A stretch of 64,000 nucleotides of DNA, taken from positions 3,317,501 through 3,381,500 of the forward strand of contig NZ_JALEBH010000001.1 of NCBI RefSeq assembly GCF_022758885.1. Reading direction: 5' to 3'. This stretch comes from Sphingobium sp. BYY-5 (lineage in GTDB: Bacteria > Pseudomonadota > Alphaproteobacteria > Sphingomonadales > Sphingomonadaceae). Position numbers and translations under genes: made by a program. How positions within the stretch are numbered: position 1 is the first letter of the stretch; every line of letters starts with the position of its first letter. The notes beneath the pieces are model-generated. The model was not told where the DNA came from and made no database searches. It worked only from the letters and a program-made list of their open reading frames with translations. Shown in pieces: positions 26,508 to 35,220 of the stretch.

Positions 26508-26539
26508 ATATAGGTTTCATTAGAGAAGAGAGCAACGCC

Positions 26540-27328
26540 ATGACCGATATTCCGTCCGTCCTCATTACCGGCGCTTCCACTGGCATCGGTGCCAGCTATG
26601 CCGAACGTTTCGCCCGCCGTGGGCACGACCTGGTGCTGGTCGCCCGCGATGCGGCACGGATGGAAGCCCTGGCTACCCGACTGCGGCAGGAAAGCGAGGT
26701 GACTGTCGATATCATTCAGGCCGACCTCACTAAGCCCCAGGAACTGGCAGCGGTGGAGACCCGCCTGCGTGACGACCGTCGCATCGGAATCCTCGTCAAC
26801 AATGCCGGGGCAGCCAAGAGCGGCGATTTCGTCGATCAGGCGGCCGATGATGTCGCGAATATCATCGCGCTCAATACGACCGCGCTGGTGCGCCTGGCGA
26901 GCGCCGTGGCGCCGCGCCTTGTGGAGGCTGGTGAAGGGGCGATCATCAATATCGCTTCGGTCGTGGGGCTGGTGCCGGAGTTCGGCCAGACGGTCTATGG
27001 CGCGACCAAGGCGTTCGTCCTGTATTTTTCCCAGAGTCTCGGCCTCGAACTCGCATCGAAAGGCGTTTATGTTCAGGCGGTCCTGCCGGCGGCGACCCGT
27101 ACCGAAATCTGGGAACGGGCGGGGGTCGACGTCAACACCATTCCCGGCTTGATGGACGTGAACGAGTTGGTGGACGCTGCGCTGGTCGGATTCGACCGCC
27201 GGGAAGCCGTAACCATCCCTCCACTCCCGGATGCCGGACAGTGGGATGCCTATCAGGCCGCGCGGCAAACCATGATTCCGGGCTTCGGCCAGGCCCATGC
27301 CGCAGAACGGTATCGGATAGCGCGCTGA
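26540..27328 (+). CDS. Short-chain dehydrogenase/reductase (SDR)
   Basis: A 262-residue classical SDR. TGASTGIGASYAERFARRGH near residue 10 is the cofactor glycine motif, VNNAGAAKSG near residue 86 and the catalytic pair in YGATKAF near residue 153 are intact. Substrate unknown. The ATG at 26540 was chosen over the frame-open start at 26480, which would translate the palindromic operator. Divergent from tetR; the MDR gene follows 106 bp downstream. Confidence 0.9.
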   Translation: MTDIPSVLITGASTGIGASYAERFARRGHDLVLVARDAARMEALATRLRQESEVTVDIIQADLTKPQELAAVETRLRDDRRIGILVNNAGAAKSGDFVDQAADDVANIIALNTTALVRLASAVAPRLVEAGEGAIINIASVVGLVPEFGQTVYGATKAFVLYFSQSLGLELASKGVYVQAVLPAATRTEIWERAGVDVNTIPGLMDVNELVDAALVGFDRREAVTIPPLPDAGQWDAYQAARQTMIPGFGQAHAAERYRIAR

Positions 27329-27335
27329 ACCCAAT

Positions 27336-27367
27336 CATGGGGGCCGCGCGTCTATGCGGCCCCCATG
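27336..27367 (+). terminator. Perfect 12-bp stem after the SDR gene
   Basis: CATGGGGGCCGC (27336-27347) and GCGGCCCCCATG (27356-27367) are perfect complements around an 8-base loop. There is no T-run, so it may be a weak or factor-dependent terminator, or only a processing hairpin. Confidence 0.5.
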
Positions 27368-27434
27368 GTCATGAAGTGACCGCGGCAACCGTTCGGTTAG
27401 AGGTTGGCGTCGGCATGAGATCGGAGACATCATC

Positions 27435-28436
27435 ATGAAGGCCTTCATCCTCGACCACTATAAGAAAAAGGGGCCCCTGCGTTTCGGTGACATGTCGGAA
27501 CCGGAAGTCGGGGATGACGACGTCCTGGTCCAGGTCCACGCGGCCGGACTCAATCTTCTGGATTCCAAGATTCGCGACGGAGAGTTCAAGCCCATCCTGC
27601 CATACCGTCCACCCTTCATTCTGGGGCACGACATGGCTGGAACGGTCATCCGGGTCGGATCGAATGTCCGGCGCTTCAAGCTGGGCGATGAAATCTATGC
27701 CCGGCCGCGCGATGGTCGGATCGGGACATTTGCGCAACTGATCGCGGTGAATGAGGCCGATGTGGCGCTCAAGCCCAGCAACCTTTCCATGGAGGAAGCC
27801 GCATCGATCCCGCTGGTGGCGCTCACCGCCTGGCAAGTGCTGGTAGAGGCGGCCGCGCTGAAGAAAGGGCAGAAGATTCTCATCCACGCCGGCTCCGGAG
27901 GGGTGGGTAGCTTTGCCATCCAGTTGGCGAAGCATCTTGGCGCAACGGTCGCCACGACGACGAGTACGGCCAATATCGAACTGGTCAAAAGCCTCGGCGC
28001 GGATGTCATTATCGACTATAAGAAACAGGACTTTGAGACGCTTTTGACCGGCTATGATGTTGTCCTCAACAGCCTGGATGGCGACACGCTCCAGAAATCT
28101 CTGAACATACTCAAACCGGGCGGCAAGCTGATTTCCATCTCTGGCCCGCCCGATCCCGATTTCGCCAGGGAGCAGGGATTGAACTGGTTCCTGCGCCAGC
28201 TCCTGCGGCTGTTGAGCCTAAAGATTCGACGCAAGGCCAGGCGCCATCGCGTCACCTATGCGTTCCTGTTCATGCGCGCCAATGGCGATCAGTTGAGCAA
28301 GATCGCGACGCTTATCGAAGACGGGATCATTCGCCCCGTCATGGATAAGATCTTTCCCTTCGCCGCGGTTAACGAGGCTTTGGCCTATATCGAAACCGGA
28401 CGATCCAGGGGCAAGGTCGTCGTCAAGATGCGATGA
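27435..28436 (+). CDS. NADP-dependent zinc-independent alcohol dehydrogenase/quinone oxidoreductase (MDR)
   Basis: A 333-residue medium-chain reductase. The N-terminal GroES-like domain includes LGHDMAGTVIRVGSNVRRFK, and the cofactor domain has HAGSGGVGSFAIQLAKHLGA near residue 153. No structural zinc cysteines are present, placing it with quinone-oxidoreductase-type enzymes. It lies downstream of the SDR gene and probably belongs to the same TetR-controlled redox response. Confidence 0.88.
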   Translation: MKAFILDHYKKKGPLRFGDMSEPEVGDDDVLVQVHAAGLNLLDSKIRDGEFKPILPYRPPFILGHDMAGTVIRVGSNVRRFKLGDEIYARPRDGRIGTFAQLIAVNEADVALKPSNLSMEEAASIPLVALTAWQVLVEAAALKKGQKILIHAGSGGVGSFAIQLAKHLGATVATTTSTANIELVKSLGADVIIDYKKQDFETLLTGYDVVLNSLDGDTLQKSLNILKPGGKLISISGPPDPDFAREQGLNWFLRQLLRLLSLKIRRKARRHRVTYAFLFMRANGDQLSKIATLIEDGIIRPVMDKIFPFAAVNEALAYIETGRSRGKVVVKMR

Positions 28437-28502
28437 CGGGGCTGCTTCAGGCGGCGAACCGGCAGGGGATGGCCATGCCCGAACGGGAATCCCCTGCGCG
28501 CA

Positions 28503-30584
28503 TCAGGGCGCCGCATCATCCTGGATGATGGCGACATCCCAGGGCGCAAGATCAATCTGCTGTCCGCGCGCGATCTTACGCGCGCTGAGCAATTCCGTCC
28601 CGTCGCCGGTCGCCGAAATATGCTGCGGCGTGGCGGAATAGTTGAGAAGATAGTGGACCTGACGCCCATCCTTCAGCGTGCCGCCGCGCACGATGATCGG
28701 GAAGCGGACGCCGGGCATGGCCGGTGTGACGCCCGCCCTTTCAACCTCGGCTGCGACGATCTTCTCGACCAGCGCGTCGCTTGGCATGAAACCGATATAG
28801 CTGACCTCGCCCTTGCCCCAGGCGTTGCGGGTCATCGCGGCGTGAGCGGGCCATGATGGGTGTTTGTAGCGCGCGACGACCTTGGCCGTCGTCGGCGTCA
28901 GCATCTCCATCCACCAGCGTGCCTTATTGTCCTCATTGCCCACGTTGAACGGGTCTCCCTCCAGCGTGACACCCTCCGGAATGGTGAACTGCTGGTAGGT
29001 GACGCCCGCCGCCTCGGCGATCGCGCCGGGCTGGCTCGCATAGCGGACCTTGGTATTCTCGTCCGAAAAGCCGCTCTTGAACGTGTAGAGCAAGTGGCCG
29101 CCGCGCTTGGCGAAATCGTTGAGCTTCGCGATCTCCGCGTCGCTCGCCGCATAGAGCGCCGGCACGACGATCAGCTTATAGTCGTCCAGCTTCATGGTGG
29201 AGTCGGGCGACAGGATGTCGACCTCCACGTTCATCCGGTACAGCGCGTCGTAGAATGGGCGCAGCACCTGATTATAATCGATGCCGTTTGGCTTGAACGA
29301 GTCAAACGCGCTGAGCGCGGTGTTGCTGACATAGATTGCGACGCGATTATGCTTCGTCATGCCGGCCAGTTTCGGGCCAAGCCGCTTTATATCCGCGCCA
29401 ACCGTCTGCGCTTCGGCATGGACCGCGTTCGGCTTATAGTCCTGCGACAATAGCCCGCGCCAATAGGTCTCTATGGCGTTCGCGGTGGTCGCCCAGTGCC
29501 AATATGCCACCATCTGCGCGCCGGAGGCGAGGTGGCTGAACGCCTGCAACCGCAATTGGCGCGGATAGGGTGTCCATTGTGGAAACCCCTGCGCCTCTGT
29601 TTCCAGCACCAGATAATTCTGGCCATTTCGCATCGATCGCGCAACGTCACCGCCGAAAGCGATCTCTGCGCCGGTCAGCTTGTCCTGGCTGGGGTGATAG
29701 ATGTCGATCCCGGCAATATCCAGCGGGCGGGCGGCCTTCCAATGGTCCACCTCAGGCTGGATGCCGAAGCTGTATCCTTTCCAGGCGAGATCGAAATTCT
29801 GGGTCAGGAACTGGCCCGGTCGTGCATGGGCGCGAACGATTTCTGCCTGCCAGTTCAGAAAATCGGTGACGAGGCTGCGTTGGAACGCGGCAAAGGCATT
29901 GGACAGGCTGGCATTGATCGATCCGTTGGCGGACGGGAAATCCTCCCACCGGTTGATGCGGTTGCTCCAGTAATCGAGACCATATGCCTTGTTCATCGCA
30001 TCCAGGGTCGGCCACTTCCTTTTCATGGATGCGACGAAAGCGGCCTGCACATTGGCGCCGCTGGTGTCATACGCCTTCGTTTCGTTGTCGAGCTGGTAGC
30101 CTATGACAGCCGGATGATCCTTCACATGATCGATCAGCGCGACAATCACGCGCTCGGCGGCGGCGCGATAATCGGGATCGGTGATGTCCATATTCTGGCG
30201 CCGGCCATATTCGGCCCGCCCCTGCGGTGTGACGACCAGGACGTTGGGATGCTGGCGCGCAAGCCAGGTAGGCACCGCGTAGGTCGGCGTGCCGACGATC
30301 ACCTTGATGCCCTGCCGGTGCATTGCGGCCAGCATCCGGTCGACATGACTGAAGTCGAATATGCCCGGCTGGCGTTCCAGCGTGCCCCAGGTCGACTCCG
30401 CGATCCGCACCACGGTAATGCCCGCATCCTTCATTAACCGGGCATCCTCGTCCACGCGATCGACAGGCGTATATTCGTCGTAATAGGCGACGCCATAGAG
30501 GATGGTGTCCGGCATTTGCGCCTGTAGCGCGGGCGATGCCGATAGAAGGATGGATGTTCCCAGAACCCCTAAAACCCAACGCAT
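28503..30584 (-). CDS. Secreted GH42-type beta-galactosidase
   Basis: A 693-residue glycoside hydrolase with a signal peptide (about residues 1-22, ending ALQAQ). The catalytic barrel begins GVAYYDEYTP; GYQLDNETKAY near residue 161 supplies the acid/base Glu and VLETEAQGFPQW near residue 325 the nucleophile, both GH42 patterns. A trimerisation and C-terminal domain follow. It would act in the periplasm or outside on beta-galactosides. It stands alone between convergent and divergent neighbours. Confidence 0.88.
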   Translation of the reverse strand: MRWVLGVLGTSILLSASPALQAQMPDTILYGVAYYDEYTPVDRVDEDARLMKDAGITVVRIAESTWGTLERQPGIFDFSHVDRMLAAMHRQGIKVIVGTPTYAVPTWLARQHPNVLVVTPQGRAEYGRRQNMDITDPDYRAAAERVIVALIDHVKDHPAVIGYQLDNETKAYDTSGANVQAAFVASMKRKWPTLDAMNKAYGLDYWSNRINRWEDFPSANGSINASLSNAFAAFQRSLVTDFLNWQAEIVRAHARPGQFLTQNFDLAWKGYSFGIQPEVDHWKAARPLDIAGIDIYHPSQDKLTGAEIAFGGDVARSMRNGQNYLVLETEAQGFPQWTPYPRQLRLQAFSHLASGAQMVAYWHWATTANAIETYWRGLLSQDYKPNAVHAEAQTVGADIKRLGPKLAGMTKHNRVAIYVSNTALSAFDSFKPNGIDYNQVLRPFYDALYRMNVEVDILSPDSTMKLDDYKLIVVPALYAASDAEIAKLNDFAKRGGHLLYTFKSGFSDENTKVRYASQPGAIAEAAGVTYQQFTIPEGVTLEGDPFNVGNEDNKARWWMEMLTPTTAKVVARYKHPSWPAHAAMTRNAWGKGEVSYIGFMPSDALVEKIVAAEVERAGVTPAMPGVRFPIIVRGGTLKDGRQVHYLLNYSATPQHISATGDGTELLSARKIARGQQIDLAPWDVAIIQDDAAP

Positions 30585-30707
30585 GATCGCCCCTCCCTTT
30601 TGTCGGAGTATATCGGCGCAATATCATGCCGCAACCGGCAAATGCCGCACTGGCCGTTATCGTTGCGCTGGGCCTTCATGGAAAGGGATGTCGAAGAGTG
30701 CCTCCAT

Positions 30708-31547
30708 CTATCCGCCACATCCTCCGCATCCGCCACACCCGCCGCCGCTGCATCCTCCGCCACCTCCATTGTCGGAGTGACCGCTGTTGGTCCGCATCAG
30801 ATGAAAGTCGTTCCAGCCGGAGCCGACGAGTACCATAGTGCCGAACAGCGCAACCGCGAGCACGGCTTCATCGGCAGTGGGCGCGCGCTGGAGACGTTCG
30901 GCACGCGCCTGCGCCTCCTCGATCGCGGTAATGCCGCTCCACGTCCTCGGTTCGCGCATGAACCAGCGCATGAGCGTGAAGATGATGGTGGCGATCAGCA
31001 ATATGGTCAGGAAGCCGGTCGGATGGTCGAGCGCGGTGCCATAGCGCCAGCGCGATATGCCGAATGTGAGCAGCAGCAGATAGGGCAGCGTCTGGCACAG
31101 GCGGACCAGCATAGCCCGTCTTTCGTCCATCAGCAGTCCGGCGGCGACGAGCCCGCGCCGCAGCGCGTCCACATGCGAATGGAGCGCATTCTCGACCGCG
31201 GACCATTGGATGGGGGAGGGTAGCGCGAGTATGCTTGCCTCCGCTCCGCTACGCCGCATGTCGCGTCGCACGATCTCGATCTGGCGGTCGTCGGTCAGCG
31301 CAAGCAGTCGTGCCGACAGGAGCCGGGTAACGATCAGATCGAAAACGCGGCCGGGACCGCCGGAGAGAAAGGCGGCCTGCTCATTATCAATCGCGCCGGC
31401 TTCGCTGCCACGCGCGCGAAGATAGCGGGGAATGGCAAATCCCAGACGAATGACGATGCAGAGAAGTATGATATACAGGGTGAGGAACTGGCCACCGGTC
31501 CACTCATCATGATCGAAGATTCTCATGACCCAAGGTTCCTCTACCAT
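30708..31547 (-). CDS. TIGR04222-type membrane protein with Cys/Gly-rich C-terminus
   Basis: The 279-residue product has two to four membrane helices (one near residues 17-38, a cluster around 150-195, another near 235-250), and ends in a low-complexity tail of Gly with spaced Cys (GGGGGCSGGGCGGCGG). This architecture matches the TIGR04222 group, whose function is unknown. Its start overlaps the end of the upstream gene by 7 bp, so the two form an operon. The Cys/Gly tail could bind metal or be modified, but nothing in the window shows that. Confidence 0.75.
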   Translation of the reverse strand: MVEEPWVMRIFDHDEWTGGQFLTLYIILLCIVIRLGFAIPRYLRARGSEAGAIDNEQAAFLSGGPGRVFDLIVTRLLSARLLALTDDRQIEIVRRDMRRSGAEASILALPSPIQWSAVENALHSHVDALRRGLVAAGLLMDERRAMLVRLCQTLPYLLLLTFGISRWRYGTALDHPTGFLTILLIATIIFTLMRWFMREPRTWSGITAIEEAQARAERLQRAPTADEAVLAVALFGTMVLVGSGWNDFHLMRTNSGHSDNGGGGGCSGGGCGGCGGCGG

Positions 31548-32110
31548 ATGATAAAGTGAAGCATGGCAATCAGCGCCGTGGCAATGAGAATTGCCCGCAG
31601 CGTGGAGCGTGAAACCACCATTCCGTCGCGTGGATGGACGCGCCGTGATCGGGGATCGTCGATCAGTCGTCGTCCGGCGCCCGGCCAGAGATCAATGGGA
31701 GGCGACGCGCCAAAGACCCGCTCATAATATTGCAGCGTCCTGGCATATTGTTCGAAGAAGCGTGACCGTTCGACATCCCCCCCGGCGGTCGGCCCATGGT
31801 GCAGTGGTCGACCGAGAACATCGGGGCAGAAACGTTCCCAATAGTCGCGGCTGTAAGTCAGATGGAGATGCCAAGCCTGATCGACCGCGTCGGACGGAGT
31901 GAGTTCGCAATCGCTCGTCACCGCTAGAAAGCAGAAACGGCGATATTCCTCGAACACGCGCAGCGCTTGTGTTTCGCTCCAGCCATTTTCGCGGGCGAGC
32001 CGTTGTACGAAGGAGAGGCGGGTATTTTCAGGACCAACGACATAGGAAGACAGCGCGCACCACACCGGATGATTGGGGTAGATGGCGGCTTCATGATCCT
32101 GTGCACGCAT
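31541..32110 (-). CDS. Glycine-rich-domain-containing-protein-like (GRDP/DUF1399-type) protein
   Basis: A 189-residue protein with the conserved pattern VDQAWHLHLTYSRDYWERFC near residue 79, matching the glycine-rich domain-containing protein family, plus one C-terminal membrane helix. The Trp/His-rich core is the family signature; biochemical function is unknown in bacteria. It overlaps the TIGR04222 gene by 7 bp and is first in the operon. The pairing of these two families suggests joint action at the membrane. Confidence 0.75.
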   Translation of the reverse strand: MRAQDHEAAIYPNHPVWCALSSYVVGPENTRLSFVQRLARENGWSETQALRVFEEYRRFCFLAVTSDCELTPSDAVDQAWHLHLTYSRDYWERFCPDVLGRPLHHGPTAGGDVERSRFFEQYARTLQYYERVFGASPPIDLWPGAGRRLIDDPRSRRVHPRDGMVVSRSTLRAILIATALIAMLHFIIW

Positions 32111-32217
32111 CGGATATGAAGAATATCATGGACTTGAAGGCAGGCAAGCGGTTTCGCCTAGCGCACCGGGAGCATGTCACTGGAAGGAGGGCTGCAATTA
32201 TCCCTCTCCGAGCATAG

Positions 32218-32253
32218 AAAAGCCCGGCGAGGTCATCGACCTGCCGGGCTTTT
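32218..32253. terminator. Bidirectional terminator next to tRNA-Val
   Basis: AAAAGCCCGGC (32218-32228) pairs with GCCGGGCTTTT (32243-32253), and the inner AGGTC/GACCT extends the stem around an ATC loop. On the minus strand it ends the tRNA transcript with a TTTT run. The plus strand also ends in TTTT. Confidence 0.85.
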
Positions 32254-32256
32254 CCA

Positions 32257-32331
32257 TGGTGGGCGTGGCAAGGATTGAACTTGCGACCCCTGCGATGTCA
32301 ACACAGTGCTCTACCACTGAGCTACACGCCC
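32257..32331 (-). tRNA. tRNA-Val, anticodon GAC
   Basis: The minus strand folds into a full cloverleaf: acceptor GGGCGTG pairs with CACGCCC; D arm GCTC/GAGC; anticodon stem CTGTG/CGCAG (with one mismatch or wobble) and loop TTGACAT giving GAC (bases 32297-32299); T arm with GTTCAATCC. The encoded CCA is at 32257-32259. A terminator follows immediately. GAC reads GUC/GUU valine codons. Confidence 0.95.
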
Positions 32332-32475
32332 GCCGTGGAGGGGGCCAATAGCGGGGGGTAGCACAGCGCGCAAGCGGGAAATTGCGTCGGGCCAACATTC
32401 TTCCGGCCAACATTCTGCTGGACAGGGTTGGGGCCGCCCATATGGTGCGGCGCAGACAGGGGGACGCCCAGATAT

Positions 32476-33807
32476 ATGCTGCCATCGCCATCCTCGCCGC
32501 TCCAGATAGCGCCGCGGCTGCCTTTCTACCGACAGCTTTATGTCCAGGTGCTGGTCGCGATCGCGCTTGGCGTGCTGATCGGCCATGTCTGGCCCGATGC
32601 GGGCAAGCAGTTGAAGCCGCTCGGCGAAGCGTTCATCAAGCTGGTGAAGATGGTCATCGCTCCGGTCATCTTCCTGACCATCGTCACCGGCATTGCGGGG
32701 ATGAAGGAACTGGGCGCGATCGGTCGGGTGGCGGCCAAGGCGTTCGCCTATTTCCTGACCTTCTCGACCCTCGCCCTCATCGTCGGCCTGATCGTCGCCA
32801 ATGTCGTGCAGCCGGGCGCGGGCCTGAATATCGATCCAGCGACGCTCGATGCCGGCAAGGTCGCCGACTATGCCCATCAGGCGCATGAAACGACGCTCAC
32901 CGGCTTCCTGATGGGCATCATCCCCTCGACCATGGTTTCGGCGGTGGCGGATGGCAACATATTGCAGGTGCTGTTCGTGGCGATCCTGTTCGGTATCGCG
33001 CTGACCATGATTGGGGACAAGGCCGATCCGTTGATGCGCGTGCTCGAATCCGCCAGCCATGCGGTGTTCAAGCTGGTTGCCCTGCTGATGAAGGCGGCGC
33101 CGATCGGCGCTTTCGGGGCCATGGCCTTCACCATCGGCGAATATGGCGTCGGCACGCTCGCCAATCTCGCCGGGCTGGTGGCGACCTTCTACCTCACTTC
33201 CTTATTGTTCGTGCTGGGGGTGCTGGGCGCGGTCGGCTGGCTGGTGGGGTTCAACATCCTCCACCTCATCCGCTATCTGAAGGCTGAGTTGCTGCTGGTG
33301 CTCGGCACCTCCTCTTCGGAAGCGGCGCTGCCCAGCCTGATCGAGAAGATGGAGCGCGCCGGCTGCCGCAAGTCGGTGGTCGGGCTTGTGGTGCCGACGG
33401 GCTACAGCTTCAACCTCGACGGCACCAACATCTATATGACGCTGGCGGCTCTGTTCATCGCCCAGGCGTGCAATGTGCATATCAGCCTGGAGCATCAGAT
33501 ATTGCTGCTGCTGGTGGCGATGATCTCGTCCAAGGGGGCGGCCGGCGTCACCGGTGCGGGCTTCATCACGCTGGCGGCTACGCTGTCGATCGTGCCGTCG
33601 GTGCCGGTCGCGGGCATGACCCTGATCCTGGGCGTCGACCGCTTCATGAGTGAATGCCGCAGCCTCACCAACTTCATCGGCAATGCGGTGGCGACGGTGG
33701 TGGTGTCGGTGTGGGAAAAGGGGCTGGACCGCGAACGCTTCAACGCAGCCATGGCCGGCCTGCCGCTCGACCCCACGCCAGACATGCAGGAAGTCGTTCC
33801 GGGCTGA
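32476..33807 (+). CDS. dctA: C4-dicarboxylate transporter DctA
   Basis: DctA is a proton/sodium-coupled importer of succinate, fumarate and malate in the inner membrane. The 443-residue product has about eight helices plus re-entrant loops, with [17 protein letters not shown] near residue 55, [14 protein letters not shown] near 278 (serine-rich loop), and [21 protein letters not shown] near 318. ATG 32476 follows a purine tract; the open frame begins at 32428. It ends 3 bp before the convergent cpdR. Confidence 0.92.
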   Translation: MLPSPSSPLQIAPRLPFYRQLYVQVLVAIALGVLIGHVWPDAGKQLKPLGEAFIKLVKMVIAPVIFLTIVTGIAGMKELGAIGRVAAKAFAYFLTFSTLALIVGLIVANVVQPGAGLNIDPATLDAGKVADYAHQAHETTLTGFLMGIIPSTMVSAVADGNILQVLFVAILFGIALTMIGDKADPLMRVLESASHAVFKLVALLMKAAPIGAFGAMAFTIGEYGVGTLANLAGLVATFYLTSLLFVLGVLGAVGWLVGFNILHLIRYLKAELLLVLGTSSSEAALPSLIEKMERAGCRKSVVGLVVPTGYSFNLDGTNIYMTLAALFIAQACNVHISLEHQILLLLVAMISSKGAAGVTGAGFITLAATLSIVPSVPVAGMTLILGVDRFMSECRSLTNFIGNAVATVVVSVWEKGLDRERFNAAMAGLPLDPTPDMQEVVPG

Positions 33808-33810
33808 GCC

Positions 33811-34188
33811 TCAATTGAGGCCCGACACGCTCTGGCTGTCGAACATCCGCTCGACCTCCAGCACCAGGTCGCGCAGGTGGAAGGGCTTGGACAGCACCTT
33901 GGCCTGTGGCACGGCCTTGCCGGCCTTCAGCGTCACGGCGGCAAAGCCGGTGATGAACATGATCCGCATATCGGGCGCGACCTGCGCGGCATGTTGCGCC
34001 AGTTCGATGCCGTCCATTTCCGGCATGACGATGTCGGTCAGCAACAGGTCGAACCGGTCACTGTTGATATGGGGCAGCGCCTCCAACCCGGTGGCGGCCG
34101 AAACCACCTCATAACCCGACTTTTCCAGTGCGCGGGCAAGATAGGTCCGCATACTTTCATCATCTTCTGCCAACAATATGCGAATCAT
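33811..34188 (-). CDS. cpdR: CpdR-like single-domain response regulator
   Basis: CpdR is a receiver-only protein that, when unphosphorylated, directs ClpXP to the cell pole for CtrA degradation in alphaproteobacteria. The 125-residue product has the receiver phosphorylation site LLLTDIVMPEMDG (Asp near residue 52), acidic pocket AEDDESM, and conserved lysine in VLSKPFH. High similarity to CpdR is in MRIMFITGFAAVTLKAG. No output domain is present. This links to the CtrA octamers found in the flagellar genes. Confidence 0.85.
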   Translation of the reverse strand: MIRILLAEDDESMRTYLARALEKSGYEVVSAATGLEALPHINSDRFDLLLTDIVMPEMDGIELAQHAAQVAPDMRIMFITGFAAVTLKAGKAVPQAKVLSKPFHLRDLVLEVERMFDSQSVSGLN

Positions 34189-34297
34189 CGCCCCGTTTTC
34201 GTCCTATCGTCTGGTCGCGCGCCTCCCACCCCTCTGGCTGGCGCGATGTCCGCTTATATGCGACAAGGTGTAAATATTATCCATCCGGGGAACCACA

Positions 34298-35218
34298 TTG
34301 GACGCGCCGGTGAAAGGAACCGCATTGGACGACGGCGCGCCGCATCCTCCTGTTTCTACGAACGGCTTTTTCGACCTGCACGGGCCAGCGACGCCCAGCC
34401 GCCCCGTCATAGTGTCGGTGCCCCATGCCGGGCGCGATTATCCGGCAGACCTTCTGGCGCAGGCGCGGGTACGGCCGGAAATCCTGCAACGGCTGGAAGA
34501 TCGCTGGGCTGACCTGCTCGTTCAGCCGCTGATCGCGCGTGGCTTCACCGTGCTGGTCGCGCGGGCGGCGCGGGCGATGATTGATCTCAACCGGCATGAG
34601 CGGGAAGTGGACCCGGTGATGCTGCGCGACGTGCCGCATGGCGCCGCCCTGCACAGCAGCGCGAAGCTGCGCGGCGGCCTGGGCCTGTTGCCGCGCCGTC
34701 TGCCCGGTGCGCAAGAATTATGGCGCGGGCCGTTGTCCTGGGCTGAGGTGCAGCGGCGGATCGACCAGGTCCATCGCCCCTATCATGCCATGCTGGCCCA
34801 ATTGATGAAGGCGGCGCACGACGCCTATGGCCATGCCATCCTGGTCGACCTGCACAGTATGCCGCCGCTGTCGCCCCCGGCGCCGGGTCGCCGCGCGCCG
34901 GGCATGGTGCTGGGCGACCGGTTCGGCCGCAGCGCATCCAGCCGGCTGATGGCGCTCATCGCCGACATGGCCGAGGCGCATGGCGTGGCGACGGCGCAAA
35001 ATCACCCCTATGCGGGCGATTATCTGCTGGAGCGGCATGGTCGTCCAGGGCGCGGGATGCACGCGATTCAGGTCGAAATCGACCGTACCCTCTATCTCGA
35101 CGTGACGCTCGATCGGCCGGGACCGGGGATTGAGCGGATGCGTGGACTAGTGACCGACATTGCTGAGGCGCTGGCGCGGGAACTGCCGCGTGAGGAATAT
35201 GCGCTGGCCGCTGAATAG
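34298..35218 (+). CDS. N-formylglutamate amidohydrolase-family protein
   Basis: The 306-residue product matches the N-formylglutamate amidohydrolase/HutG-type family: SVPHAGRDYPADLL near residue 42, MIDLNRHEREVDP near 94, GHAILVDLHSMPP near 180, and ATAQNHPYAGDYLLERHGRP near 235. It likely hydrolyses an N-formyl or related amino-acid amide as part of histidine or other degradation; no hut gene is adjacent, so substrate is uncertain. The initiator may be the GTG/ATG choices in the first 10 codons. Confidence 0.85.
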   Translation: MDAPVKGTALDDGAPHPPVSTNGFFDLHGPATPSRPVIVSVPHAGRDYPADLLAQARVRPEILQRLEDRWADLLVQPLIARGFTVLVARAARAMIDLNRHEREVDPVMLRDVPHGAALHSSAKLRGGLGLLPRRLPGAQELWRGPLSWAEVQRRIDQVHRPYHAMLAQLMKAAHDAYGHAILVDLHSMPPLSPPAPGRRAPGMVLGDRFGRSASSRLMALIADMAEAHGVATAQNHPYAGDYLLERHGRPGRGMHAIQVEIDRTLYLDVTLDRPGPGIERMRGLVTDIAEALARELPREEYALAAE

Positions 35219-35220
35219 GC

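Noticed and set aside
28437..28502. Terminator between MDR and GH42 genes
   Set aside because: Loose stems are present but no T-run on either strand, so I could not call one.
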